A stretch of 64,000 bases of DNA from Saturnia japonica (Eukaryota > Arthropoda > Insecta > Lepidoptera > Saturniidae): contig CM065309.1 of NCBI GenBank assembly GCA_033032175.1, positions 15,500,001 to 15,564,000 of the forward strand. Direction: 5' to 3'. The stretch's first letter is position 1. The number at the start of each line of letters is the position of its first letter. The position numbers and the translations under genes are program-made. Below the pieces are notes generated by a model. It did not search any database. It was not told the DNA's origin and saw nothing but the letters and a program-made list of their open reading frames with translations. Of this stretch, positions 13,231 through 23,839 are shown in pieces.

Positions 13231-13490
13231 AAGCAATGATGGTTCAGTGGTAGCGTTTATAAATATCGCCTTGACAGACGTGAGTTCGAATCCCTGCATT
13301 GAGTCTGAGTTTTTGATGAAGGAAAGGAAGCCCGCCTGGCTAGCTACCAGGCTCACGTTGAAAATTAGTCGTCGAACACCTATAGGTCTATTATGGCAGC
13401 TGCACTTGAGAGCCAGTTCCTCAACTAGGCTTCGCGGATTACCATCGTAAGACACATCGTCACTTAACATCAGATGGGATTGGGAAACGC
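13231..13490 (+). repeat. SINE-B copy 1 (tRNA-Gly-like head)
   Basis: The head contains GGTTCAGTGGTAG (box-A-like, 13241-13253) and GAGTTCGAATCCC (box B, 13282-13294), which resemble glycine tRNA. CAATG and CATTG flank the head as a residual acceptor stem. The tail includes 'gtcgtcgaacacc', 'gcacttgagagccagttcct' and 'cacttaacatcagatggg'. The same head-to-tail order occurs inverted at 25.1 and 60.5 kb. There is no proper anticodon arm, so this is not a working tRNA gene. Confidence 0.8.
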
Positions 13491-13627
13491 TAAAACCTAT
13501 AAAGAATTAAATGCAAACCCTATAAGTACTCGTGAAGTTAGTGTTTGATTTTTTATACACATCAGATTATAAGATATTGTAATATGTTGTGATTACTTAA
13601 AACAAGCTGTGTATCTTGTCCGCTACC

Positions 13628-14905
13628 TGGCTGGAAGATCATTCTTTGTTAAGTGATCGTCAATATGGCATTCACCAGAATCGATCGACAGATGATCTTC
13701 TACTGTATGTGATGCACCGCTGGGGGGGAGGCGATTTATAAACATGGCGAGGCTTTGACTGTTAGTCTTGACGTAGCCAAAGCTTTTGATAGAGTCTGGC
13801 AACGTGGACTTCTCTCCAAACTTCTGATGTACGGATTTCTCGACAACTTGTGCAGATGGATCTCTGGCTTTGTTGATGAGCGCAGAATTTGTGTTCTGGT
13901 TGATGGATGTGATTCGCAGTTCATGTCAATAAATGCTGGAGTTCCGCAAGGCGCTGTACTTAAGCCCACTTTGTTTCTTCTGCATATGAATGATATGCTA
14001 TCTTTGGACTATATTCATTGCTATGCAGATCATAGCACTGTTCATGGATGGTATTATAGTAAGCCCGTTTGCGGTCGGGGAGAAACAGAAAATAGACGGA
14101 AGGAACTTGTAGTTGAACTTAACCAACCCTTGTACCGCATATCCACACGAGGAGCAAGTTACCTGGTTGAGTTCAATGCCAAGGAAACTCAGGTATGCGC
14201 AATTATTACCAAAAAATCCTGTTTACCCTGGTTACCTTTCCCTACGCTTTAGTACATCTCGCAAAGCGTGACAGCATCAATAACCTAGGTATGGATATTC
14301 GCAGCAACTTTAACTCCAGGGATTACATCAGGAGTGTCATCTCCACCACATCTCGGAGACTAGGAATCCTGAACAGGGTACGACAGTTTTTCACGCCTGA
14401 ACAACTGTATCTGCTTTATACTTTATACTGTTCGCTTTTTTGGGTCGGACCCGCAAAATATCTCCTCCAAGCCCTGGATAGGTTATAGAAACGAGTTGTC
14501 TGCATTGTAAAAGATACAGATGTTGCTTAGTTCATTGAGCCACTTAACCTTCTGTATCATGGCGACTGTTCTCAAGTGTTGTTCAACCTAACTCCCGCTT
14601 CTCCCTTACATAACAGAACCCCACGCGTTGGGCTCCGGAGCCACAACTATACGCTAACCTCCATCTCGGTCGAACTAAGAAATTTGCTACGTCATATTTT
14701 AGCCGTATTGTGAAGTTGTGGAACTGTTTCCCCACCAGTGTGTTCCCTTCTTCCTATAACATGCAGTCCTTCAAGCATAACATGAAGAGACATTTGATCA
14801 GGCCAACATGACAGTGACGATTGACGATATAATTGTAATTCCCACGGCAGTCGCCGATGTTATTGGAGTGCACTGTGCTCACCACCAGGTACAGAATTTA
14901 AAACT
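13628..14905 (+). pseudogene. jockey/CR1-like LINE reverse transcriptase relic
   Basis: Pieces of one RT appear in order: DRQYGIHQNRSTDDLLLYVM at about 13660-13720; then, after a frameshift in a G run at about 13722-13730, SLDVAKAFDRVW (motif A) near 13770; NAGVPQGAVLKPTLFLLHMN (motif B) near 13930; and HCYADHS (motif C) near 14020. Motif C should read YADD, so its second catalytic Asp is His. A second frame shift near 14215 leads into MDIRSNFNSRDYIRS and RRLGILNRVRQFFTPEQLY, typical of the region after the RT. Later parts carry stops, and the 3' UTR-like tail ends near 14905. The 5' half, including the endonuclease, is missing. The copy is inactive. Confidence 0.85.
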
Positions 14906-14919
14906 ATTGACTTATCATT

Positions 14920-16070
14920 AATGAAAATAGACGTAGTATATATAAAAATAAATTAACAAATATTAATTAATATGCAGAAATTTTATATATCTAAACATAT
15001 AATAGCTAGGAATTTGTACGACTCTTGCCAAGAAATATAATTAATAATTGGATTTTATTACTACTAAAGTTACATTATTAAAAATTATAATTGTTCATTA
15101 TTAATATAATTTTTTGTTTTTTAATACCTTAGTAATAAGATTTTCAAAATTGAATTCAGGTTTGTTATCTCAGAACGCTTTATTTCAACTATACAAAAAA
15201 TAATAATTAGAATATTATTTTTTCGAATAATACAATACTGTCGCCAAGATAAGCGATCAAGATTATTCGTTTTATATTTATACTTTCTGTTAAAGTTATT
15301 ATTCATTTTGCTTGTTGATGATCGTAAATATTCTGCTTCGTTAAGCTAATAATTTTTCTATTAGGTACTGCTTATTTGAAATGCGAATTTATTGTATAAA
15401 TGGAATAAAGTAATTTAGTGTATAAATTAAGAAATGAAAAGACAATATGAAATATTATAAAACACTTGGCGTATTACTATAATAAGTATGAGGACAAATT
15501 CTATATCTAAGTTATTCACTAAATTATATTTAAATTGTAAATAGCACTAAAATATTGCTTACTTGCGATACTTTTGAATACAAAATTAAGTACAAAACAC
15601 ACGAAAAATGAATTAATATTTCGCTAATAAAATCAATTTCCTCAAAGTTTTTAATATTATTAATAAGTGGTATCATTTATAAATAGCTAACTTTATTAAG
15701 TGGCTTTTGAAATCACCGAATAACTTTATTTATTTTCCACTTAGTGATAAGCTATTAAATGTATTTAGTGTGTATACTATACAAGTAGTGATAAAACCGT
15801 TTTTAAATGTTAAATATATGTTCAATGTAATTAGCGCGGAAATATATGTCTGATAAATATATTATGTAACTTTAAAACTTAGCCGTATAAAAACCATGTG
15901 CTGGTATTCACATTGGGTTTCTTAAAATACTTGCGTTAATTTTAATTGTACCTTATTGCAAAGGCCGTAAATAGGCAATCGCAGGTCGAGTAGGAGCTTG
16001 AAGGCCGAGCCGTTGGCGAGGACTTCACTAATACGAGACAGGCAATTGCCATTTCCGCCGATGCATATGT
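14920..16070. other. AT-rich non-coding DNA
   Basis: Very AT-rich with no supported gene. A GC-richer patch at 15958-16070 directly abuts the MITE that follows. Confidence 0.5.
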
Positions 16071-16077
16071 AGTGCTT

Positions 16078-16383
16078 TTCTCAAACATGCACAGAAATAT
16101 TGTCATTATTTTCGAAAAAAAAAAAAAAAAACATGCGAAGTATCGAATTTCAATCGAACTCGAAGAATTGAACGTACAAAGAAAATCAAACCATTGCAGG
16201 AGCGTTTTTTGAATTTGGGAAATTACAACGCTCCAACAATGTTTTATGAAACGGCGTGCTGGGGTTATGAAATACTCTTTGATTGGATCTCTTTTATCAT
16301 TCTTGGCATGTCCGTAAACTCAATACTTCGCGTGTTCTTTTTTCGAAAATAATGACAATATTTCCATAAATGTTTGACAAAAT
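16078..16383. mobile_element. MITE with about 60-bp terminal inverted repeats
   Basis: The left end (16078-16147) and the right end (16322-16383), read in opposite orientation, share CAAACAT, GAAATATTGTCATTATTTTC and the block ending GCGAAGTAT. The arms differ mainly in the length of an A run after TTTCGA. The interior of about 175 bp has no reading frame, but contains a smaller inverted pair (GGAGCGTT near 16199 and AACGCTCC near 16228). Size, long TIRs and lack of coding fit a MITE. The superfamily was not determined because no clear target duplication was seen. Confidence 0.75.
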
Positions 16384-16389
16384 ATTATA

Positions 16390-17620
16390 ACTTCGATTGT
16401 AACTGTGTAAAACTTTATAATGGAATACTAGATATTTTTTTGTTCTTAATAGAGATATAAGAGATTTCAAAGGTAATTTTCATGTCATGTATTTTTATGA
16501 AAGAATTGTAAGATATACACACCTATGATATAAAACTGGGATAATTCATTAAATGTGATTGGTAGAGAATATTTTTATTTATTTATTTACATACTAAATT
16601 ATACATTGTTTACTTAAATCTATTTAGGTACATAACATATCGTTTTTTTTATTGTAATGTTTTTACATACCTATAGAATTTACTGTTAGTTTCATAATAA
16701 TCCAGTTTTCATTGACCATAAAGGAGTAATGTTTTTTACATGGTCAAGATTTTTTTAATTTGGTATGTGTGTCATAAGCCTTATGATTTCTATTACTTTC
16801 AAAATTGTCGACGGCAGATTAACCGATCTTAATTTTTATTTCAACTAAACTAAACCTATATTATTTAGGTATAAAAATGGACATTATTAGGAGGTACCTA
16901 CTATACGTATGTATATGTATTAGATTCCTAAACTCCAAATATCATATGGCTGATCACCATGAAAGTTCGTAATTATTTTTCATGGAGAAGGTTTTATGGT
17001 ATCCAAAACGGGATGGGTGGTGCTGTAGTTGAGTTATTAGCTGGAAAGGGTATAACAACGTCGCAGGGGCCAGTTACTAATAGGTATATAAAAAAAGAAG
17101 AAACAAATATGAATTATTATGTTTAAATCTAACAAACAATTAAAATTATTGTGTAATCAATTTGATAAATTTTATTGACTTTGAAAATGGCGAATTAATA
17201 AAAATAGATTATAATTTGTATTGGCCACTGGCACTTATCTGCTCATTATCGTTTAGCATTACGAGGAAATCAAATAAAATCGACGTAATTTGCGATAAAA
17301 AATTTGATTTCTTCTTTTTTTATCTATAAATCCTTTTTTCAGTCGATGGTTAGATAGCGGTGTCGTCGGTTGTGATATATTGTTTATAATATACATACAT
17401 GTATGTATATTTGATATTGACCATTGTATTATTATCATCGTACCAGATTTCATCTTATCAGTTGGTGAGTTTTTTTTTAATCATACCATTTTGAAGTAAT
17501 ATGACTTTTTTTTAATGACGTTGGCGTGTTTTCTTTTTTATATATGTCATTTTTAGTATATATTTCATGATCGACCAATCGGTCTATGTCTTTGTTAACA
17601 TACTTATTTACAACATACAT

Positions 17621-17624
<4 letters not shown>
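16390..17624. other. AT-rich non-coding DNA
   Basis: No supported gene. The part at 17000-17090 ('ggtgctgtagttgagttatt') resembles a phrase near 43950 ('gcgctgtaatcgagttatt'), which suggests decayed dispersed repeat. Confidence 0.45.

Positions 17625-17665
<41 letters not shown>
17625..17665. repeat. (TA)n microsatellite
   Basis: About 20 TA units form a self-complementary AT tract. Confidence 0.95.
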
Positions 17666-17669
<4 letters not shown>

Positions 17670-18229
17670 CAAAATTATGTACCATGTACATTTCCCACAG
17701 TGAGTGTTAAAACCGCTTAATTGCTAATAGCTTGCTAGAGTCAACTTTTGGAGTTAAAAAAATTCGTAATTTTCCTAATTTTGTATATTATAAATATCAA
17801 TACAGTGTTTCTCGCATAGCTCGCCCGCTAGAATTGAAACTTTATACAGTAGTTGTTGGTACCTACTTACGTGAAAGTATATTATATAACGCCACCAACT
17901 AGCAATAGGTGCACAAGTCATTTCATCAAGTGAATGTATTTCATATAGTTTTGGGTGTTTTGAATTCAGTATTAGAACTCAACCCGAGGAAGGATCTGGG
18001 CATTACGATTTTCTGTAGAAGATATCTTATTATTGCTTATGCAATAATAATAAATAGGTACAATTAAAGGAAATAAAACAAAGCTTAAAATTAATACAGA
18101 TAAGGCATGTACTTCCCGCGGAACATCAAACGTGAGGATTATACGCAGTTTATTCATTATTTATTTTTTATACTTGTAAAAAACATCTACCTTGCTTTGT
18201 TACTGCATATAGATTAAACCCTGCAACTG

Positions 18230-18440
18230 AATTTTAAGAGTTATCCTCAACAGATTGAGCTAAAATTTTGCATGCACGTTTAATTTGGATGACCGTGCAT
18301 AGTTAGCTATGTGACGTCATTCTAAATCCAATATGGCAAACTCCCAAAGGTGACGGGACCAGTTATTTTTTATGCACTCCCATGATATGGGTATCAAATG
18401 AAAGGTTTTGCTGCGAAGAATAGGAAAATGAAATGAGTAT
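18230..18440. repeat. probable dispersed repeat fragment with TGACGTCA
   Basis: GC-richer text within AT-rich DNA. It contains 'gagctaaaattttgcatgca', 'tgtgacgtcattctaaatcc' and 'aatatggcaaactcccaaag', and resembles a dispersed insect repeat from general familiarity. No second copy is present in the window. It includes a perfect CRE palindrome, TGACGTCA, near 18312. Confidence 0.3.
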
Positions 18441-19284
18441 AGTACAGAAGAAAAAAAAAAGATTTGTTTTCTGAAATCAGTTTTAAATCAGTTACTGAAA
18501 CGTAGGTAAATTGAAACACAACTACGAGAATATTAAGTTTACGTAAATTGTTATTTTTATTCGTATTAATGGGTATATTTTTAACGTTCTAATGATTATA
18601 GTACCTATGTTATAACTATTGTATTAATATACAGTATTTTCAGTAAATCACATGAAATGATTAACTTTACTATGTTTTATTGATTAATTTATGAATGTTG
18701 GTTCAATACAATTTTAAAAATTATGTATTTTTTAATAAAAATCCTCTTAAATTCACTACTAGGCGTGCATTAAGAAAACCTATCATCATCATCATCGTCA
18801 GCATATCAGCTTGGTTTAATAATAAACCTACTTACTATACAATTACACATGTTAGGTAGTCATCCTGCCACGCAATCATTTATAGGCATAAAGTGGTTTT
18901 AATCCGATGTAGTTAATAGATATTTAATAATTATAAGAACGTTACATAAGACTGACAATTTGAAATTTAGAAATAACTAGCACGACATTTACGCTTAAGC
19001 AAATAAAGTCCGACTGTCCAAGTCCATCATGTGAAAGAGTTATTTGAACTACTTATTTACTTAGCATTTAGTAAATTCCAGTGTTCAGTCTTCAGTATAT
19101 TAAAAAAACTTGACAGGTGTCCACGGACACGTGGTAGTAATGAAATCAACTGCGCTATGTATTATGTATTATTAACTAACAATCACAATGAAGGAATGGT
19201 AATAAAATTGTATTTAATAAAAAAGTTTTTGTTTTGCTAATGTAAAATATAAAAATGTTATAAGCTTAAATAAAGTTTATATAA

Positions 19285-19380
19285 AAAATCCTACATCAGC
19301 GGGACTCGAACTATCGACCACTCGTACTGTACGTACAACAGTGCGTACAAGTCTGGTTATAATACAGCTAGGCCATATCC
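19285..19380 (-). repeat. tRNA-like SINE fragment (SINE-C copy 1)
   Basis: On the minus strand the head reads ATGGCCTAGCTGTATTATAA (box-A-like) and GATAGTTCGAGTCCC (box B), with CAGACTTGTACGCACTGTTG between them. The same arrangement occurs at 41.58-41.67 kb. No cloverleaf is possible with this spacing, so it is not a functional tRNA. Confidence 0.6.
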
Positions 19381-19389
19381 ACGACGGCC

Positions 19390-21190
19390 ATATACTTGAA
19401 AATCTTATATACTTATGTGTTTTTCTTTTTTTAGTGTCAATCGAGTCGGCCACTTTTTTCAGTTTGTTCCAACTTTGTTCCAACAAGGGGTTTTAGTAAA
19501 CACTGCATGGTGTAGACTTTCTATTACAATGTATGCGTGCATCGTAAAAATCCACTATCATAATATATCATACCGCGCCTAAAATCATATAAATTAGAAA
19601 ATTAAAAATAACATACCGATAAAATATAATATATAAGTAATTATTAAGATAAAAAAAAATCAAATGGTGGTCACAATGAGAATTGTCCATAGTGATAAAC
19701 CGATATTTTTCTTTAATTGATACCATCGGTTATACCTGACGTATCTTATCAAAATTACAATGAATTATCGACAAATCAATTAAGCCCGTATTAAGTTATT
19801 GAAAAATATTGATAGAATGCCTTTGTAAATTGTGTTTCGTTTGATCATTGAAATAAGTATTATTATAAAATACTAAGTGTTACTATGTAGTTCCGATAAA
19901 ATTCCTCAAACGTTTCAAGGCTTAATATACATTTAAAAAAAAGGTCGCACGATGAGAATCACCGTATCTAACTATTACGCCTAATACGATCTGCAAAGCC
20001 TTAAATATCCAAACCAAACATTAAAAGTAATTAAAATCTTTTGAACTAAACGAGCTCATTAGTATTATTTTATGACTAGCGATTACCCGCGGTGTCATTT
20101 AATAAAGAAGTTTGTTCAATTTCGTGATAGCCTATCGAATGAAATCCAATGCCAGTGAGTCTTGTAGAAGAACTATTATAAAGGGAGGATCCTCCGACCA
20201 GACGGATGTTATGTCTGGCGGGCAGTTGCCCAACGGTTGTAGTCGGGTTCTTGTATATATACTCAACGATTGAGTTAATTTCTATAGCGCAATGTAGGAT
20301 AGTAAGGATGCGTCTTTTGTGGCTCGATAGATGTCGCTATGTGTCGCTATGTAGATGTCGCCACAGTCTCATTAAAATCACTTCAGCCATTTAAAAAATA
20401 CCCGGAAAAACAAACAGATACTCGGAAAATATTTTAAAGACTTGTATTTGGTATTATGCAAATAATTATATCACTTTAAGTTCTTTATGAAAAAGCATTT
20501 GTAATTAGTAATCACCAGACAGACAGTATTTGCATTATCTACGCTAAATGATCACATTACAAAAAAAAAAAAATTTCTTTCGAACTTATAACAATGAACA
20601 GAATTTACATTTTGTAAATTTTATAATCTATAAAAAAATAATTATGTAAAAAATATAAACGTGTAAAATCCTGAAATTAAATTATATTACTAACCTACTT
20701 AATTTTGGATCATAAGCTAAACATTGACAAACTTCAATGGATATGAATTATAGGGATATTTTCAGTAACATTATTTATATACTAGCTAATAGTACCTGCG
20801 CATTTGTTCAAATGAAAATACTTTTAATGTTCTAAATTTTATATATATTTATAAGAAAAATAATCTAAAATTATTGGCAAGCATTGTATAGTAATAGTGG
20901 TATAATATAGTATAGTAGTAATAGTAATAGAAATCAGTGTTGCTTAAATATCGTAATCATAATGCCTTTTTAACCTACTTAAAAAAAAGATGGAGGTTAC
21001 TCGATTCGAATGTTTTTTTTTGAAATTATGGATGTTCAACCACAACTTCTTTGTTTATGAATCGATTTGGATGATTCTTTTTTTGTTTGATAGGGGTCTA
21101 AGGGTGGTCCTATTTAAATTTCATTGGCATTGGACCTTCGAATTTGAATATACACCACGAAACTCCTCGAAATCGTTGAAGTTGGTTTTC
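19390..21190. other. AT-rich non-coding DNA
   Basis: No supported gene. The stretch at 20070-20400 is GC-richer ('gattacccgcggtgtcattt', 'atagcctatcgaatg') and looks like a decayed dispersed repeat, followed by AT-rich DNA. An A run occurs at 20560-20572. Confidence 0.4.
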
Positions 21191-21201
21191 TTTTTGTTCC
21201 C

Positions 21202-21470
21202 CACTACGAAAAAAGAGGGTTATGTTTTTCGAGCGTATATATATATATGTATGTATGTTTGTCTATTTCTTTGTCACGCTCTGTAGCCTAAACGGCTTGG
21301 TGGATTTTGGAATACGATGTGTCGTTAGATTCGTCTTAACTGTGGGAGTGACATAGGCTATATAGTATTTAAATACGACGTCTGGAAATCAAACAAAAAG
21401 CAAAAATAGAAAAAATATGTTAGTCGCCTTTTTGTTGCAGTCGGGTTTTTTGTTTCCCTTTTAATAATGT
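21202..21470 (+). repeat. dispersed repeat family R1, copy 1
   Basis: This matches 54.92-55.19 kb in the opposite orientation. Shared blocks in order are 'gggttatgtttttcgagcgt', 'cacgctctgtagcctaaacg', 'gtgacataggctatatagta', 'acgacgtctgg' and 'gcagtcgggttttttgtttc'. It is about 270 bp with no coding frame of note. It is probably a non-autonomous transposon or LINE 3' piece; the class is not determined. Confidence 0.65.
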
Positions 21471-21484
21471 AGTTTGTTTTAAAT

Positions 21485-21840
21485 TGCCTTGTCTTATTAT
21501 AATAATACCAGCCTGTAAGTGTCCCACTGATGGACAAAAGCCTCTTCCCAAAGGAAGGTACGGGATTAATCAACACGCCAGACCACGAGGTATTGGCGAT
21601 TTCAAACACCGACAAATCCACAGCTCTATATTTTTCCCTCATACAGTTTTCTTACTACAATAATAATATTAATAATTCTCAAGCATTCACCTTCTCCATC
21701 AGCCGATAGTACTACCCATTCAAATGAGTTAATTTACTCGAATTCCGAAAAAAAAAAACGTTGTTACATGCCAGGGTTCGAACTGCAGACATCGAATCGA
21801 TATTCTGCGGGTCTAAACCAAACGACCACCGCAACTTAAC
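21485..21840 (-). repeat. lepidopteran-type SINE with tRNA-like head and conserved tail
   Basis: On the minus strand a head near 21835-21765 has a box-A-like TGGTCGTTTGG and box B GCAGTTCGAACCC. The tail at 21605-21490 reads 'gtaccttcctttgggaagag', 'gcttttgtccatcagtggga' and 'cacttacaggctggtatta'. The tail recurs at 32.46-32.58 kb on the + strand. This wording is familiar as one of the commonest dispersed repeats of Lepidoptera. The piece between head and tail is diverged, so treating them as one element is inference. Confidence 0.6.
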
Positions 21841-21849
21841 ATATAGCAA

Positions 21850-22230
21850 GTTTTAATTATGTGTAAGAATAATTATAGATTTTTTCTTGTTTTGTTAACA
21901 GTAAGTATTCTTATACAGAGAGTTGTGTGTCTTATGGATATAATGACGATAATCTTATGAATGATTTTTTTAAAGAAAATACAAATCTCATTAAATTTAT
22001 ATTACATGAACTAAGCAACCTGGGCTTATAAAGAAATAAATAGTGAAACTCATTCAATCGGAATTGACATTGTATCGAGTCTTATCGAAATAAGAGTTTT
22101 TATTGACAACAAATAGAGCTCCATATGAAAAGTAAAATTAGTCTCTATCGACAGAAACATTTCATGTATTGTTTTAGCGAATTTATTAGTAATAAAAATC
22201 ACGGCTCGGTTGGCTAACACCGCTTAATGC
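21850..22230. other. AT-rich non-coding DNA
   Basis: No supported gene. It leads into the CGATA motif cluster. Confidence 0.45.
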
Positions 22231-22235
22231 GCGTT

Positions 22236-22341
22236 TATCGCTTATCGCGGCGGTATCGAGTGTTGTTCGTTCGCTATCAGTTAATCAAATTGGGAGCGTA
22301 TCGATATCGTGAAACGTCTGCGATAGCGCACCACTATTATC
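22236..22341. promoter_or_regulatory. CGATA/GATA motif cluster, candidate regulatory element
   Basis: Nine GATA cores, counting both strands, fall within 106 bp: at 22236, 22243, 22254, 22275, 22299, 22303, 22305, 22322 and 22338. Seven are CGATA, and 22299-22306 is an exact TATCGATA, the DRE motif bound by DREF and, as CGATA clusters, by BEAF-32 in Drosophila. Only a few (TGATAG, AGATAA) fit the WGATAR consensus of GATA factors. The cluster is about 420 bp upstream of the acceptor of the GATA-like exon. It may be a promoter, an insulator or an autoregulatory element. Confidence 0.45.
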
Positions 22342-22758
22342 TTAATTGATTGTCAGTTTTTTGACAACACACCGGCTTCAGACCCTTTGATGATTGTAAA
22401 ATGGACTTATTTGCGATAGGATTATTTATACAAACAGTTTTCAGGGTTTCTTACCCACCTTTTAATCCAATCTAATTAACTAAGATTGTTGTTATTTTTA
22501 GGTAATTGTATTAGGTATTACAATAAACTTCCTAAGCATACTACCAATTTGCCGGGTAATAAATAACCTCAAAAATCATTCCGAGCAGATTTTATTATCA
22601 GATGGTATTAAATTGTCACATGATTTATTTATTTTTAAATACACTTAAGCGTTACAAGGTGAAATTAGTTTTACGCACAATTTTTTCAATTATATTTCAA
22701 TTATATAGCTATAGCATTTAAATATTATGATGTTAATTTTTATTTTTTTAAATTACAG

Positions 22759-23208
22759 ATCGTTGCAATATGAACTTGGATATGAACCGGTCACCAAAGA
22801 AAACAACTTGACGCCCGATTGTATTAATGAAACATGCTAAGAGTGAGCTCGATAACTGTTCCATTGTGATAGAGCGGTGCGTATAGACAAAGAATTGACT
22901 TTAGGAAATGCGGTTAGGGAGGTGGACTTTTAGTGCGTGTGTATAAAAGCGATGCATGGTGTGTGAGGTCAGTTTCGCGGTCATGGACATGAGTGGCGAG
23001 GGCGGGGGAGCGGGCGCGGGCGCGGGGTCACTGCAGCAGCGGTGGTACGAGAGCCGAGTCAATGGCAGCCCGGCCGCCGGTGACGTCAACACGGACGCGA
23101 ATGGAGACGGATTCTTCCATTCCCCGCTGGAAGGCGGCCATCACAGCAGAGCCCGCTACTACCATCAACAAATGCACGCCCCTTATTCGGCCGCTGTCGG
23201 ATCACACG
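22759..23208 (+). CDS. grn: GATA2/3-type transcription factor, 5' leader and first coding exon (N-terminus)
   Basis: A pyrimidine-rich tract and 'aaattacag' end at 22758, giving an acceptor. The coding start is ATG at 22983 (G at -3, G at +4), giving MDMSGEGGGAGAGAGSLQQR and onward for 75 codons plus one base to the donor CACG|GTATGT at 23208/23209. An in-frame ATG at 22956 would add nine residues but has a poor context. Features recalling vertebrate GATA2/3 N-termini are Arg-Trp (RWYE) near residue 20-22 followed by VNG, then GDGFFHSPLEGG, then HSRARYYHQQ, with the exon ending in a His-Gly context at phase 1. No zinc finger is in this exon; in this family the two Cys4 fingers lie further downstream. 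In GATA2/3 proteins this region is N-terminal transactivation sequence. Later exons were not seen. The insect orthologue would be grain, a nuclear DNA-binding regulator. Identity rests on remembered similarity. Confidence 0.6.
22770..22811 (+). promoter_or_regulatory. upstream ORF 1 in the leader
   Basis: ATG followed by 12 further codons and TGA, 11 bases after the acceptor. It would be met first by scanning ribosomes. Further short uORFs follow at 22827-22886, 22834-22869, 22908-22946 and 22952-22966, all ending before the proposed start at 22983. This pattern could lower translation of the main ORF. Confidence 0.45.
22942..22949 (+). promoter_or_regulatory. TATAAAAG motif, possible TATA box
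   Basis: An exact TATAAAAG lies 34 bases upstream of 22983. If used, transcription would start only about 10 bases before the ATG. It may be a chance match in the leader, because an upstream acceptor already explains how this exon is transcribed. Confidence 0.15.
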
Positions 23209-23670
23209 GTATGTATTTATCTAATATTTTCAGTGATCTGGTTCAAATCAAAGCAAAAATTGAAAGATGATTCTTGAACTTAATATCCGGCAAATCGGTA
23301 ATATTGTTAGGAAGTTTATTGTAGAACCTAACACAATTACCTAAAAACATTTGTTAGTCTTACTAAGTCTAAAAGATGGAATGACTATTTTATATTTATT
23401 TCTAGTTTTAAAATTCTGCCTGTCATTTAAAAGTTTATAAGTATCTAAATTTTTTCGAGCATACGTTTAAGTTATCCAGTATGTATTTACCTACTTGTAG
23501 GGCTTTCTAGTGCTCGCCCGGTTATTAACTATCTTATCAGTTTAATCTGGCACTTGAGAACTAGTCCCTTTTTAAACTAAGTGTAATACAATTTTTTATT
23601 GCGTCATCACATTAAAATCATTTATAATTAGGTAAAATTTTGGTATAAATTCTTTTTTTTGTTTTCTTTT
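23209..23670 (+). other. start of first coding intron
   Basis: Begins with the donor GTATGTAT. The open frame runs a further 21 codons into the intron before a stop, which explains why the reading frame seems to extend past the donor. No other feature was recognised. Confidence 0.45.
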
Positions 23671-23675
23671 TTTAT

Positions 23676-23815
23676 AGTAGCACGGCACAGCGACTGCACT
23701 GTGTCTGGTGGTAATCACAGTACAATCCGAAAACAGCGGTGACCATCGAAATATTGGCAATTTGTTACGTCTGGTGTAGGATGGTTGGATACAAATGCAG
23801 AGTCTTTCCACGCAG
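23676..23815 (+). repeat. dispersed repeat R2, copy 1
   Basis: Shared with 63.74-63.86 kb: 'ggtaatcacagtacaatccg' here against 'ggtaaacacagtataatcca' there, followed by 'ggtgaccatcgaa' against 'tgtgactatcgag'. Both are preceded by a degenerate 'ggcacggcgac'-type block. This looks like the conserved 3' part of a LINE or SINE. Confidence 0.5.
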
Positions 23816-23839
23816 CAAAATTCCTAGCATTTTTTTTTG

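Noticed and set aside
13231..13300. functional tRNA-Gly gene
   Set aside because: Box A and B are present but the anticodon arm and acceptor stem do not fold properly, and the same head occurs in two other SINE-B copies.
22956..22982. ATG at 22956 as the true start of the GATA-like protein
   Set aside because: Poor context (T at -3) compared with 22983 (G at -3 and +4); kept only as an alternative.
22993..23277. 94-codon alternative frame over the GATA-like exon
   Set aside because: The Arg/Ala/Thr-rich peptide is the +1 shadow of the MDMSGEG frame and lacks family features.
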